Assembly (NCBI GenBank): GCA_902773835.1
Contig: CACYFZ010000014.1
Span: 1 to 59,010, forward strand
Source of the DNA: an uncultured Eubacteriales bacterium
GTDB lineage: Bacteria; Bacillota; Clostridia; Peptostreptococcales; Anaerovoracaceae
Direction: 5' to 3'
DNA: 59,010 nt
Part shown: positions 44,520-52,758 of the stretch, piece by piece
Layout of the letters: the number at the start of each line of letters is the position of its first letter
How positions within the stretch are numbered: the stretch's first letter is position 1
Translations under genes and position numbers: made by a program
Notes under the pieces: generated by a model
Database searches by the model: none
What the model was told of the DNA's origin: nothing
The model's input: the letters and a program-made list of their open reading frames with translations, nothing else

Positions 44520-45170
44520 TCATTTCTGTATCTCTGTTTTAGTCCGTATCTCTTCTATCAAGCGATGCAGAGTTGTCGCTGGCACCATTTCAGACGGTTT
44601 CTCTGCGCCACCGCTGATATGGGTTTGTAGCCGTTTCTCCGCGATCTCTATTGCATTCTTCTCATCACCATACCTGTTGAGAATTTCATATATCTTTGTG
44701 TCGGCCTTATCATACTCAAGGCCGGTCTTGCGCTCATATGTCTCTGCAAATCTGAGGCAGCACTGTTTGGAATCATAGTATCCGTGCATCTGACCGAAGT
44801 ATGCATCAAACCAAATCTCAATGCACGGATTCGACCAGCCGACACCGAACCCTTCCTTTTCAGCCTTACTTATGATCTCATCAAAGTCGGATACCTGATC
44901 TCTGTCAAAGACAATCCACGGCTCACCAAACTGCGGCTCCAATACAGCCTGAGATTTGCAGCTTTCCACAAGATTGGCAGTCTTGGATTTGGATACCTTA
45001 ATGACGATTCTACCCTGCAGCCTTCCCGGAAGCGAATCACGAAGCCCGATCAGATAGTTCTCTTCAGTGGCCTTAGTATCAGTCACCACAAAATAGTATC
45101 CGAGATCAGGTACCCGGTGCTTTGAATATTCCCGTCCTCTGCGTTTTCCGTTTCTGTCCTTCTTTGCCAT
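44520..45170 (-). CDS. rloB: RloB family TOPRIM-like nuclease protein
   Basis: This 216-residue protein has the RloB pattern: a basic start (KKDRNGKRRGREYSK), a first motif YYFVVTDTKATEENYL (conserved glutamates of a TOPRIM-like site), then PWIVFDRDQV and a NPCIEIWFDAYFG segment. RloB pairs with the RloA ATPase and is found with restriction or abortive-infection loci (AbiL group). It starts 4 bases after the ATPase stop and shares ATGA with the CD-NTase frame, so the whole set is one operon. Confidence 0.83.
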   Translation of the reverse strand: MAKKDRNGKRRGREYSKHRVPDLGYYFVVTDTKATEENYLIGLRDSLPGRLQGRIVIKVSKSKTANLVESCKSQAVLEPQFGEPWIVFDRDQVSDFDEIISKAEKEGFGVGWSNPCIEIWFDAYFGQMHGYYDSKQCCLRFAETYERKTGLEYDKADTKIYEILNRYGDEKNAIEIAEKRLQTHISGGAEKPSEMVPATTLHRLIEEIRTKTEIQK

Positions 45171-45174
45171 TCGT

Positions 45175-46437
45175 TTACACTCCTAAGAACATATCAAATG
45201 ACTTCAATTCAGGGATTGCTCCATACTTGCCTAGGAGATAATTCTTTTCAAAACTTTCATCCTTGCGGATCTTAACTCCATCTTCGTCAACGAAATCAGC
45301 GAGCGAGTAAAGAGTCGTAGCGCCGTCTGAATCTTTTTCTGTAAACCAAATCTCATCCCTGCGAAGCAAGTTGTTCGCAAGCAGCCATGCTTCATGTGTC
45401 GTAAAAATCAGTTGAGCATGGTTTACATTTATTTCCGGATTAAGGAAGGTAATGATGAAGTTTCTTACAAGAAGCGGATGCAGACGCGCATTTAACTCGT
45501 CAATGCAGAACACCCCTCCGGATTCGAGAGCATCATGCATAGCCTGATACAGAGCAAACATTTTCAGTGTACCATCAGACTCATCTTCGAATGGAATGCT
45601 TGTAAGCTCATCTGTTCCGGCAACCTTATGTACCGCTTCAATTCTTATATGCTCCTCTCCCGCTTCGTCCTTGAACTCCGTGACATCAAAGTCAACAATA
45701 GATGGATCAAATGAGGAGAAGTACTTTATGATATTTTTCTGAACTTCTTTGCTTTCAGCAAACTCATATGGCAGTAATCTTGAGACAAATGCATTCTCGA
45801 TAGGATCACCAAAATTCGTAAAATTTATATTAAAGAACCAGTCCCTGATCATTTTCAGCTTAGCAATTTTCAACTTAGCTCCAAGCGAAACAATCAATGT
45901 CTCTTTTTCAAGAGCTATCCTGATATTTTCGCGACTTTTAGCCGGGATGCCTGACAGATCAAGTTCACCCTCCCCGCGATAAATAATTCGCCTATATTCC
46001 TTAGCTGTCTTTGACTTGACGTTCAGCCACTCCTCAGAAACTCCATCATCATTTAAGGCAAAGCCATAGTTATATGTCTTGCAGCCCATATCTTCTGAAG
46101 TAATAAAGAATACTTCAAAAGTTGAATCTTCATTTTTGCTGTTCGTATCGAAGAGGAACGGTGTACGTCTTACTACTCTTGATTTGCTCCCTTTTTTTGA
46201 CATCTCGCCGCCATAGTTAAGCGAATCCATTACATAAGTTGTCATAAAACGAAACGCCTCGATGACATTCGATTTACCACTGGCATTTGCACCATAAATC
46301 GCAGCTGTCGGAAGCATCCTTTCCTTGCCTATCGTGACAACTCTCTCATTATGCTCTGTTATCTTCGTTGCAGACAGGTCGAGAACAGTATCGTCACGGA
46401 AAGACTTATAGTTCTTGAAAGCGAATTGTATAAACAT
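45175..46437 (-). CDS. AAA ATPase (RloA/AbiLi-like, AAA15 type)
   Basis: This 420-residue ABC/OLD-like ATPase starts FIQFAFKNYKSFRDDTVLDL with Walker A GANASGKS (49-56). It has a signature-like SDGTLKMFALY segment, Walker B with GGVFCIDELNARLHP near 310 and the H-loop FTTHEAWLL near 345. This is the ATPase of RloAB/AbiL-type two-gene systems. It is first gene of the five-gene defence operon, 28 bases after the promoter's likely start point. Its partner is the following RloB gene. Confidence 0.85.
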   Translation of the reverse strand: MFIQFAFKNYKSFRDDTVLDLSATKITEHNERVVTIGKERMLPTAAIYGANASGKSNVIEAFRFMTTYVMDSLNYGGEMSKKGSKSRVVRRTPFLFDTNSKNEDSTFEVFFITSEDMGCKTYNYGFALNDDGVSEEWLNVKSKTAKEYRRIIYRGEGELDLSGIPAKSRENIRIALEKETLIVSLGAKLKIAKLKMIRDWFFNINFTNFGDPIENAFVSRLLPYEFAESKEVQKNIIKYFSSFDPSIVDFDVTEFKDEAGEEHIRIEAVHKVAGTDELTSIPFEDESDGTLKMFALYQAMHDALESGGVFCIDELNARLHPLLVRNFIITFLNPEINVNHAQLIFTTHEAWLLANNLLRRDEIWFTEKDSDGATTLYSLADFVDEDGVKIRKDESFEKNYLLGKYGAIPELKSFDMFLGV

Positions 46438-46470
46438 GTCACGCCCTCCTCTTTCTTATCATATATATGT

Positions 46471-46499
46471 ATTGTACATTTGTTCTCTGCAAAAATCAA
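46471..46499 (-). promoter_or_regulatory. Promoter of the defence operon
   Basis: TTGATT (46494-46499) and TACAAT (46471-46476) are 17 bases apart on the minus strand, and GAGGAGG follows just before the ATPase ATG. The 46500-46680 stretch upstream holds no gene that I can support. Confidence 0.7.
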
Positions 46500-46681
46500 C
46501 ATTCAATTGAGAGTTTTCCTCATTTAGACGCTGCTAATTTGTTATTTTTGAAAAAACCTTTATTCATTAACAACACTAACCAACAAATACATCGTATTAG
46601 ACATGACTATGTCGATAACCTTCTTGCAGAACACGAAATCTCATATCACATAAGTACTAAATGATAATTCATTAATTGCAA

Positions 46682-46912
46682 TTAATCTTTGATTATAAAT
46701 ACTCTCATGTATATAACAAAAAAAGCTAGTGATATCAATCGATACAGTCCTATAGCTTGCAGCGATCCGTTTATAGCAAGTATAGTCCGCCATATGCCTC
46801 CGCCCTTAAACGATGCCGGGGACATAGTCAGTAGACTCCACACTTCTCCCATCTTTTCATTCCAAGTGTCTAAAGTATTTATCAAATGTTGCACGACCCA
46901 GTTGTCTGACAT
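46682..46912 (-). pseudogene. Truncated TrbL/VirB6-like conjugation protein
   Basis: The first about 55 residues (WVVQHLINTLDTWNEKMGEVWSLLT in parts, then SPASFKGGGIW) match the N-terminus of the TrbL/VirB6-like membrane protein of Tn1549-type conjugative elements. The remainder is lost; the last 21 residues are probably random. A good GGAGG precedes the start. It marks this interval as the relic of an integrative conjugative element. Confidence 0.65.
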
Positions 46913-47041
46913 GCGAATTCCTCCTTTCTCGATTCTTGTTGCATTAAAAGCGCCGGCACTAGGACCGACGCAATGTAGTTTCGAAAGATATTGTGACTAT
47001 ACTCCGCCTCTATTTGCACTAACATATACCTTCTGTTCTAA

Positions 47042-47224
47042 TTAATTATCTGATTCCCAATGATCATCGCCTATTGCATTAGCAGCAAAATCGCACATAG
47101 CCTCTCTAACAGACAATTGATCATCTTCATCAAGACTGCTAAACTTTTCTTCAAATTCATCAGAATCCATTGTTTCCATATTAGTTATCAAATCCAGTAC
47201 AGTTTCTTGATCGTTGTAAAACAT
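47042..47224 (-). CDS. Small acidic protein, mobile-element type
   Basis: This 60-residue, strongly acidic protein (EFEEKFSSLDEDDQLSVREA) has GTGAGG at a fitting distance before its ATG. It lies between conjugative-element debris and other small genes. Unrecognised; likely element cargo. Confidence 0.5.
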   Translation of the reverse strand: MFYNDQETVLDLITNMETMDSDEFEEKFSSLDEDDQLSVREAMCDFAANAIGDDHWESDN

Positions 47225-47328
47225 AGTATTATCCTCACTTTCTTCAACATTCTTTACAATAACTATTATTAACTTCGCAAGGTGAATTTAAGCCATTTTG
47301 CAACTTCTTGCATCTAGTATCTTCCCTT

Positions 47329-47481
47329 TTATTTCTTCTTTTTTGCTTCCTTTCTAACTGTTCCAATTAATTTGTCACTGCGGGTATCTCTTCCGTTCCT
47401 GTTTCTAATTGTGCCTGCAGGTAGTCCATGCTTTTTTTCAAATGTACCCACAGTGCAATCACTTCTTGTTTTTCTAGGCAT
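47329..47481 (-). CDS. Small basic protein, mobile-element type
   Basis: This 50-residue, Lys/Arg-rich protein reads MPRKTRSDCTVGTFEKKHGL and ends KEAKKKK. AAAGGAG lies eight bases before the ATG. Short proteins with a PRKTRSD...GTIRNxxGRDTRSD pattern are, to my memory, common in Clostridial conjugative elements; this is not checked. It may bind nucleic acid. It is preceded on its transcript by a structured leader. Confidence 0.6.
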   Translation of the reverse strand: MPRKTRSDCTVGTFEKKHGLPAGTIRNRNGRDTRSDKLIGTVRKEAKKKK

Positions 47482-47556
47482 AGCGTTCTCCTTTCTCACT
47501 TGTTATGTAGATGTTATTACTTTCCTTATTAAGCCAGTCTTATGAGCCGGCGTATT

Positions 47557-47659
47557 ACTCATCCGGCGCTACCGCCGGTTTTAAGCAAGCGCTTGGAGTG
47601 AAAGGAGGTGTGGTTCGGGCTGATCAATTATAACTTCTACCCTTACCTGCCGGATGAGT
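47557..47659. promoter_or_regulatory. Long inverted repeat in leader region
   Basis: ACTCATCCGGC (47557-47567) pairs perfectly with GCCGGATGAGT (47649-47659) over an 81-base loop that itself holds a CCGGC/GCCGG hairpin. It lies in the about 200-base gap between two small minus-strand genes and would fold in the transcript of the 47329-47481 gene. It may be an RNA structure or a recombination scar. Confidence 0.45.
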
Positions 47660-47693
47660 ACTTATGTTACCGATACTAACTTACAGAAGTTGA

Positions 47694-47843
47694 TCATTTA
47701 TGTATCAGTGCCTTATTTTTCTCTATTTTCTTTTCAAGGTGCTTCGGGTATTCCACAGAAATTCCCATCTCTTTTGCCATGTTAGGATTCTTTTCAATCC
47801 TTTCGGCGATTCTCGCCGCCAGCACCCTTTGTCTGACTGTCAT
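47694..47843 (-). CDS. Small helical protein, mobile-element type
   Basis: This 49-residue protein starts MTVRQRVLAARIAERIEKNP, is helical and basic, and has AAAGGAG before the ATG at 47843, which is preferred over the longer frame to 47888. It is of a kind seen in conjugative-element accessory regions. The function is unknown. Confidence 0.55.
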   Translation of the reverse strand: MTVRQRVLAARIAERIEKNPNMAKEMGISVEYPKHLEKKIEKNKALIHK

Positions 47844-48019
47844 TTCTTTTCTCCTTTTCTGTTTTGTTGTGTTTATTATATTTACCACTCACTTAATCCA
47901 CCATGACATATTCCGCAAAATAGCGCTCCTGTTTTTGTAAAAAAAAGCATAAAAAGAAGACCCCATTTGCTAAAAAACACATTGAGATCTTCACTCATAT
48001 TCTGAAACAGTTTTGTTAC

Positions 48020-48526
48020 TCATTCCTCTTCATATGATTCAATCAATTCATTATACTTTTCCATATTAATAGCTCCCATATTCATCATTGTCTCTGTCCA
48101 CAGCATCATTGAATCTGCCGCTAGGGTTATTCGCTCTAGTTCTTTTTGGATCCTCACAAAATCTCCTATTTCGTGATCATCAATCCGCCCATCTTTTGAA
48201 ATATCTATTAATCTCTCTTTCATTGCGTTCATAGAATTGAGAGAAGAGAGCATATGAAGCACTGTTACTTCAAGCTCCTTAAGTTTTATCTCAGGAACGA
48301 AGAACTTGCCCATAGGGCAATCGTGCGCACAATAATAATTACGTATAGCAGGCTCCTGATAAGCATCTGCCATTTCCATTATATCGGCAGGATTAGCTTC
48401 CTGTTTTCCGTTTTCTATCTTCTCTAGTTTTTCCGGAGAAATAGTATCCATCAGTTCGCTAGCCTTATCTCTTGAGTAGCCATGCTTTTTTCGAATTTGT
48501 ATGTAATAATTCTCAATCTCGCTCAT
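48020..48526 (-). CDS. XRE-type regulator with C-terminal extension
   Basis: This 168-residue protein has an N-terminal helix-turn-helix of XRE type (YIQIRKKHGYSRDKASELMDTISPEKLEKIENGKQEANP in parts). A YYCAHDCPMG segment with two cysteines and a long helical part follow. Such regulators are common in conjugative elements and phage-defence loci. It lies 74 bases after the helicase gene and may govern it or the element. Confidence 0.75.
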   Translation of the reverse strand: MSEIENYYIQIRKKHGYSRDKASELMDTISPEKLEKIENGKQEANPADIMEMADAYQEPAIRNYYCAHDCPMGKFFVPEIKLKELEVTVLHMLSSLNSMNAMKERLIDISKDGRIDDHEIGDFVRIQKELERITLAADSMMLWTETMMNMGAINMEKYNELIESYEEE

Positions 48527-48600
48527 TGCTAGTCTCCTTAATCACTAATTCTTTATTATTGTACAAATCATATGTACTATTTTCATTGGTTGTTTGTATA

Positions 48601-51132
48601 TCACATAAAGATTATCGGTTCTTCCTTATTCTTTTTGACATATTCGTTTTCAAAAGCTGCATTATTAAGGTCCTGTAATCGGCCTCTTATAACAACATAG
48701 TCAGATATTAAATTACCTTTACTATCTTTGATTTCTACAAAAACATGATGGGCATATCTAACCCAGTCTTCTATTAGAACCGGATTGTCTGTAATCCTAT
48801 TTACTCGTACTTTCTTATACCAATACTTATTGTCTTTTTCAAACGAGTAGCCTTCCATCCTTAAACGCTTGCTAATTGGAATTGTTGTATACTCATCTCC
48901 GTTATTTTTTATAGCAATCGTTATTACATTCTCATCATTCTTTGATGGATCATAATTGTCCCAAATCAGTTCCTTTGTGATTTTTTCCATTGTCGGAGTC
49001 AAGAATCTAGATTTACTATTCTTAGTAGTAAGAATATAAAGATTATCCTTTGCTCTTGTAAGCGCTACATAGAAGAGTTTACGCTCATCCCCTTCAATCT
49101 TTCTTAATGTAATATCCCCCACTACTGCTTCACTGAGATCTTTCAATACACTGTTTCTGTATTCATCATCAAAGATTCTATAAAACATCCATGTTGGATG
49201 TATCAATGGATACTTGCGATCTAAGGCATCAACAACTATAACAGCATCCTCTTCTTTTCCTTTGTATTTATGTGTAGTGTATGCTGTTATCATTTTCGCA
49301 TCATTTTCTGAAAAGAAAGATCTGATGAATGATAGATACCCTTTCTCAAGTTTATTTCTTGTTCTAAATAGTATGACAACCTTCTTGTTCTTGGCTAAAA
49401 GAAATCTTACTAGTCTGATTACCGCAACGGTTTCATCGGATGCTCTAATATCTTTTTCATCAACTGACCTAGTAAATCTTTCATAATGTCCAAGTTCAAC
49501 AACTCCTGATCCCTTCCGATATGCTTTTATATCTGTTCCCTTTTCAGTCCAGCGTTTCATCAACTGATTGCTCGTCGCAACGATTCGCTGACACGATCTA
49601 TAGTTTGTTTTAAGATAGTATTTTCTCGAATCCTCATATACTTTACAAAAACTATTAAAGTACTTCGTATCTGAACCTGCAAAGCTATTAATTGCCTGCC
49701 AATCATCTCCAACGCAGAATAAGCTAGCACTTGGGCAGACCTTTTGTATAGTAGTAATAAAGCTATTGAAAAGGAATGAAAAGTCCTGATACTCATCTAT
49801 CATTATGTGTTTTATTTCAGTAAAATCACCATCCTTTCCAAACAATACTTGTCCATTTCTGATGTTCTCTGATGCCCGCTGGATCAAACCATCAAAATCC
49901 TCCCAGTCGTTGTCTAAAAGATATTTGACATATTCCCTATAAACATCTAGAGCAAGAGAAAGGAATTCCCCTTCTATAGGAATCAGAGATTTATGTTCTC
50001 GAATCATCTCAGAGAGTTCTTCGATAGACAAATCCCTTTTTCGTGCTCTGCTGACAAATGTAGTCATTGCTTTTGTGAAGTCGTCTATTGCCCTTGACTG
50101 AATCCTTCCCCATATTTCATGTTCTGACAGCCTTATAAACTCACGCCCTTCATTAGTAATTGCATCTCCAATAAGTTGCTCTATATAATCCCTTCCTTGA
50201 GCAAACTCCATGGGTCCAAGTACTATTATGTTTTTTTCTCTAAGACACCATTGATAGTATTCTTCGCTCTTTTTTTCATCAGTACACTTAAACTTAATAA
50301 ATCTTTTATTATTAAGTGGCACTTTTACTATTCCATTCTTTATATAACGCGAATACTTAACATCATGTTCAAACAGTATGTCGGCTACTATTTTTTCCTT
50401 TATACTATCTACTTCTTCATTATTTAATGTTCTTGTTTCTATTGAGCGTCTAAGTATTAACTGGTCCTCCTCCGGCAAATTATACCCGCCTTTTTCAATT
50501 GTTTCCCAAACGCCTCTGAAGAAATTATCCATAAGTCTTCTGAATCTCGACTCGTATTCCTTATCTCTACGAAGCATACCGTGGATGATCTGCTGTACGA
50601 CCTGACTTAACGCCTTACGTTCTTCCTTAACGTCATAAGTGTTTTCTTCATCACTATCATACACAATATGTTTCTTCTTCTCAGCGTTGCGATTGGCTAC
50701 AGCATATGCAAGAGAGTGAAATGTTCTGATATGAGGTAGCGCATCTTCAGAGCCTACTAGCTTAAGCATCCTTTCTCTCATCTCTTTAGCTGCTTCAGTA
50801 TTGAAAGCAAGCATTAATATGCTCTGTGAATCCACCTTGCAATGATTAATTAAGAAGTTTGCTCTACCGATAATTGTTGTGGTTTTACCGCTCCCCGCTC
50901 TTGCAACAACTTGTATATTTTTGTTAAGGGAACTAATGGCTTGAGCTTGTTCCGAATCTGGCTGTTTACTGTTGGCAGGTGCTTTTGTTTTAAACCATTC
51001 CAAAACAAAGTCTTTGCAAGCCTTGTCAATTTCCTGTTGCTCTAATACCATGCCCATATTCTTTAGGGTATTTTGAGTTTGCAGATAGCTGCGTTCTAAA
51101 CTATCAAGCAAATTATTCATTGCATTATTCAT
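48601..51132 (-). CDS. UvrD/Rep-like superfamily 1 helicase
   Basis: In 843 residues: Walker A ARAGSGKTTTI (78-88), motif Ia MLAFNTEAAKEMRERM, motif II IMIDEYQDFSFLF (near 443), LFCVGDDWQAI, YRSCQRI and motif VI LFYVALTRAKDNLYIL (near 690). About 365 residues separate motifs I and II, more than in UvrD, because of a large helical insertion. The last 100 residues are unrelated to UvrD. It is probably a DNA helicase with a defence or element-maintenance role. No nuclease gene is adjacent. Confidence 0.85.
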   Translation of the reverse strand: MNNAMNNLLDSLERSYLQTQNTLKNMGMVLEQQEIDKACKDFVLEWFKTKAPANSKQPDSEQAQAISSLNKNIQVVARAGSGKTTTIIGRANFLINHCKVDSQSILMLAFNTEAAKEMRERMLKLVGSEDALPHIRTFHSLAYAVANRNAEKKKHIVYDSDEENTYDVKEERKALSQVVQQIIHGMLRRDKEYESRFRRLMDNFFRGVWETIEKGGYNLPEEDQLILRRSIETRTLNNEEVDSIKEKIVADILFEHDVKYSRYIKNGIVKVPLNNKRFIKFKCTDEKKSEEYYQWCLREKNIIVLGPMEFAQGRDYIEQLIGDAITNEGREFIRLSEHEIWGRIQSRAIDDFTKAMTTFVSRARKRDLSIEELSEMIREHKSLIPIEGEFLSLALDVYREYVKYLLDNDWEDFDGLIQRASENIRNGQVLFGKDGDFTEIKHIMIDEYQDFSFLFNSFITTIQKVCPSASLFCVGDDWQAINSFAGSDTKYFNSFCKVYEDSRKYYLKTNYRSCQRIVATSNQLMKRWTEKGTDIKAYRKGSGVVELGHYERFTRSVDEKDIRASDETVAVIRLVRFLLAKNKKVVILFRTRNKLEKGYLSFIRSFFSENDAKMITAYTTHKYKGKEEDAVIVVDALDRKYPLIHPTWMFYRIFDDEYRNSVLKDLSEAVVGDITLRKIEGDERKLFYVALTRAKDNLYILTTKNSKSRFLTPTMEKITKELIWDNYDPSKNDENVITIAIKNNGDEYTTIPISKRLRMEGYSFEKDNKYWYKKVRVNRITDNPVLIEDWVRYAHHVFVEIKDSKGNLISDYVVIRGRLQDLNNAAFENEYVKKNKEEPIIFM

Positions 51133-51242
51133 AAATATTCACCTATAGTTGTTAAATGTACTGCGGCACTGCAGTAATTCTACCACATTGTACCGCGTTG
51201 GTCAGACTATCTGGCCATGTCGTCCCTTATCAAATACAGCAA

Positions 51243-51271
51243 TGAAAAACCCGTTGAAATTTCAACGGGTT
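51243..51271 (-). terminator. Terminator of YbjQ copy 2
   Basis: A perfect 24-base palindrome (arms AACCCGTTGAAA and complement, 51248-51271) is followed on the minus strand by a run of T (CGGGTTTTTC). Copy 1 of the duplicated region retains only the middle of this palindrome (40415-40427). Between 51133 and 51240, TACTGC...GCAGTA (51159-51176) is a smaller inverted repeat upstream of the helicase. Confidence 0.8.
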
Positions 51272-51368
51272 GCATAGTACTACCTAGGGGAGTCGAATTG
51301 TTATTGCATTTTGAAAGCGTTGAAGTGAAAGAAGGTCTTTTCCTGCACTTCTTCGAAAATCTCGCTTA

Positions 51369-51689
51369 TTACTCCACAACTACCGCTGTCCCGCTTGCTG
51401 TGACCATTAGCATATTTCCACCCTGGCCGAGCACTTCGTAGTCAACATCTACGCCAATTACCGCATTAGCGCCAGCATCAGCAGCTCTCTGCTCGAGTTC
51501 TGCAAGAGCTTCTCCTCTGGCCTTTAGCAGTTCTTCTTCGTATCCTGCGGATCTACCACCGACAATGTTTCGGAGTCCGGCGCCAAAGTCTTTGATGAAA
51601 TTTACGCCGGTAATAACCTCACCAAATACAATTCCCTTATACTCTTTTACTGTTCTTCCTTCTACTCTAGGTGTTGTTGTAATAATCAT
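51369..51689 (-). CDS. ybjQ: YbjQ (UPF0145) family protein, copy 2
   Basis: This 106-residue protein is identical to that at 40456-40776, with synonymous changes in the DNA. The identity at protein level and silent drift in DNA suggest selection on both copies, or gene conversion. The terminator at 51248-51271 follows, and the lipoprotein gene precedes it by 82 bases. Confidence 0.9.
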   Translation of the reverse strand: MIITTTPRVEGRTVKEYKGIVFGEVITGVNFIKDFGAGLRNIVGGRSAGYEEELLKARGEALAELEQRAADAGANAVIGVDVDYEVLGQGGNMLMVTASGTAVVVE

Positions 51690-51771
51690 CTTAATTCCTC
51701 CTTCATCTTTTAATCTATTCTACATTAGCTAGTTTACTCAACGTGTCCCCGGATACCCTGTAAAGTGATGC

Positions 51772-52254
51772 TTAACCATACTCATGGTCTTTATGCTTCC
51801 ATGTTCCATCTTCGTCTCTCATAATTATCCACTTGTAATCTGAGTATGTTTTGTTAGGTTCAAGCGAGCCGTCTCCGCCATTATCGCCGGTTTCAAATGT
51901 AGAAACAAGAACAATAACATCCTTTGGATCGCACTTCTGATATTCAGCTTCTGCTTTTGTCTCTTCATCGCCCGCATACTTGATTTCACTCATATAGCAA
52001 CCTTCGTAGTTGTTAAAACATTCGAGAGCAGCGGCAACTGCTTCCCGATAATCCTCCTGATTATGTATATCGGACTCGATAGGATCTTCTCCCGCAGCGT
52101 CAGGGACAACAGGCATTTTATCAGCCTCTTCGATTAGTTTTTCGTTTTCCGCAATAACATCTTCATCCATAGAGCTGCTATAGAAACCACATGCGGAAAT
52201 GCATACTGCCATCACAATTAACGCTACAAATAGTAACACGGTTTGTCTTTTCAT
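51772..52254 (-). CDS. Lipoprotein, copy 2
   Basis: The start is ATG 52254 behind GGAGG. The signal is KRQTVLLFVALIVMAVCIS followed by AC, a normal lipobox. The mature part parallels copy 1, with ECFNNYEGCYMSEIK in place of EYFDNFEGCYMSEIK and the same C-terminal YSDYKWIIMRDEDGTWKH. Longer frames to 52287 run into a foreign gene fragment and are rejected. It is anchored outside the membrane; function unknown. Confidence 0.75.
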   Translation of the reverse strand: MKRQTVLLFVALIVMAVCISACGFYSSSMDEDVIAENEKLIEEADKMPVVPDAAGEDPIESDIHNQEDYREAVAAALECFNNYEGCYMSEIKYAGDEETKAEAEYQKCDPKDVIVLVSTFETGDNGGDGSLEPNKTYSDYKWIIMRDEDGTWKHKDHEYG

Positions 52255-52258
52255 TTTG

Positions 52259-52375
52259 TTATCCTCCATATTGTTCCATAAACTCAACGACCTGTTCCCG
52301 ATTCTTCAGTGCCGCGCTTGCCCCGGCAGCCGTGCTGCATATCGCTACGCCGGTCGCATCCGCCATCTTCAACAC
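52259..52375 (-). pseudogene. High-GC gene fragment (3' end only)
   Basis: A minus-strand frame reads KMADATGVAICSTAAGASAA and then LKNREQVVEFMEQYGG to a stop in the ribosome binding site of lipoprotein copy 2. Its codons are clearly GC-richer than the neighbours. The upstream half is missing and replaced by the end of an acetyltransferase gene, whose last codons overlap it. I do not recognise the family. It looks like a piece of an unrelated gene left by recombination. Confidence 0.5.
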
Positions 52376-52758
52376 GGTCCTACATTGCGAATAAAACAGA
52401 TTCTATCCTCATCTTGTTTTTCTACTTTTAGCCCCAGGCTTTTATATATTTGAAAAGAATACCTTTCTTTAGGTATTTCATAACGAATTATCCTATATCC
52501 GCTTTCAATCAGGTCCTTCATCAAAAGATTGAGAAGTTCTGTGCCTATTCCATACTCAGCAAATTGAGCCTTCAGGTACATCTTCATATAGGCTTCTTTG
52601 CGATTAGAGTCTACCTCCGCATAAGATAAGCCTGCAATCTCGTTATCTATTAATGCGAGAAACCGATGGTTATCCTTGCGCTCAATTCGGTATCTCCCTT
52701 CATACGGCCAGTCTATTCGTCTGGTTTTCAGATACTCTTCCAGTTCCTTTTTAGTCAT
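52369..52758 (-). CDS. GNAT family N-acetyltransferase
   Basis: This 129-residue protein with the GNAT core AYMKMYLKAQFAEYGIGTELLNLLMKDLIESG, in parts, and the C-terminal RYSFQIYKSLGLKVEKQDED is short for the family. Its stop falls inside the foreign fragment at 52259-52375, so its natural C-terminus may have been changed. It shares ATGA with the upstream acetyltransferase gene. Confidence 0.75.
   Translation of the reverse strand: MTKKELEEYLKTRRIDWPYEGRYRIERKDNHRFLALIDNEIAGLSYAEVDSNRKEAYMKMYLKAQFAEYGIGTELLNLLMKDLIESGYRIIRYEIPKERYSFQIYKSLGLKVEKQDEDRICFIRNVGPC

Larger units (their letters stand above)
51344..52273. repeat. Segmental duplication, copy 2 (YbjQ + lipoprotein)
   Basis: This is the second copy of 40431-41361, in the same orientation, about 11 kb away. 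The protein of the ybjQ gene is identical; the lipoprotein differs at a modest number of residues. The left side keeps the complete terminator, and the right end carries a high-GC gene fragment instead of the 53425-like start, so the flanks are unrelated. Confidence 0.85.

Noticed and set aside
51272..51343. A tRNA-like or attachment-site-like stretch (GGGGAGTCGAATTG)
   Set aside because: No cloverleaf or tRNA body can be built around it, and no integrase is present. It is only a spacer deleted in copy 1.
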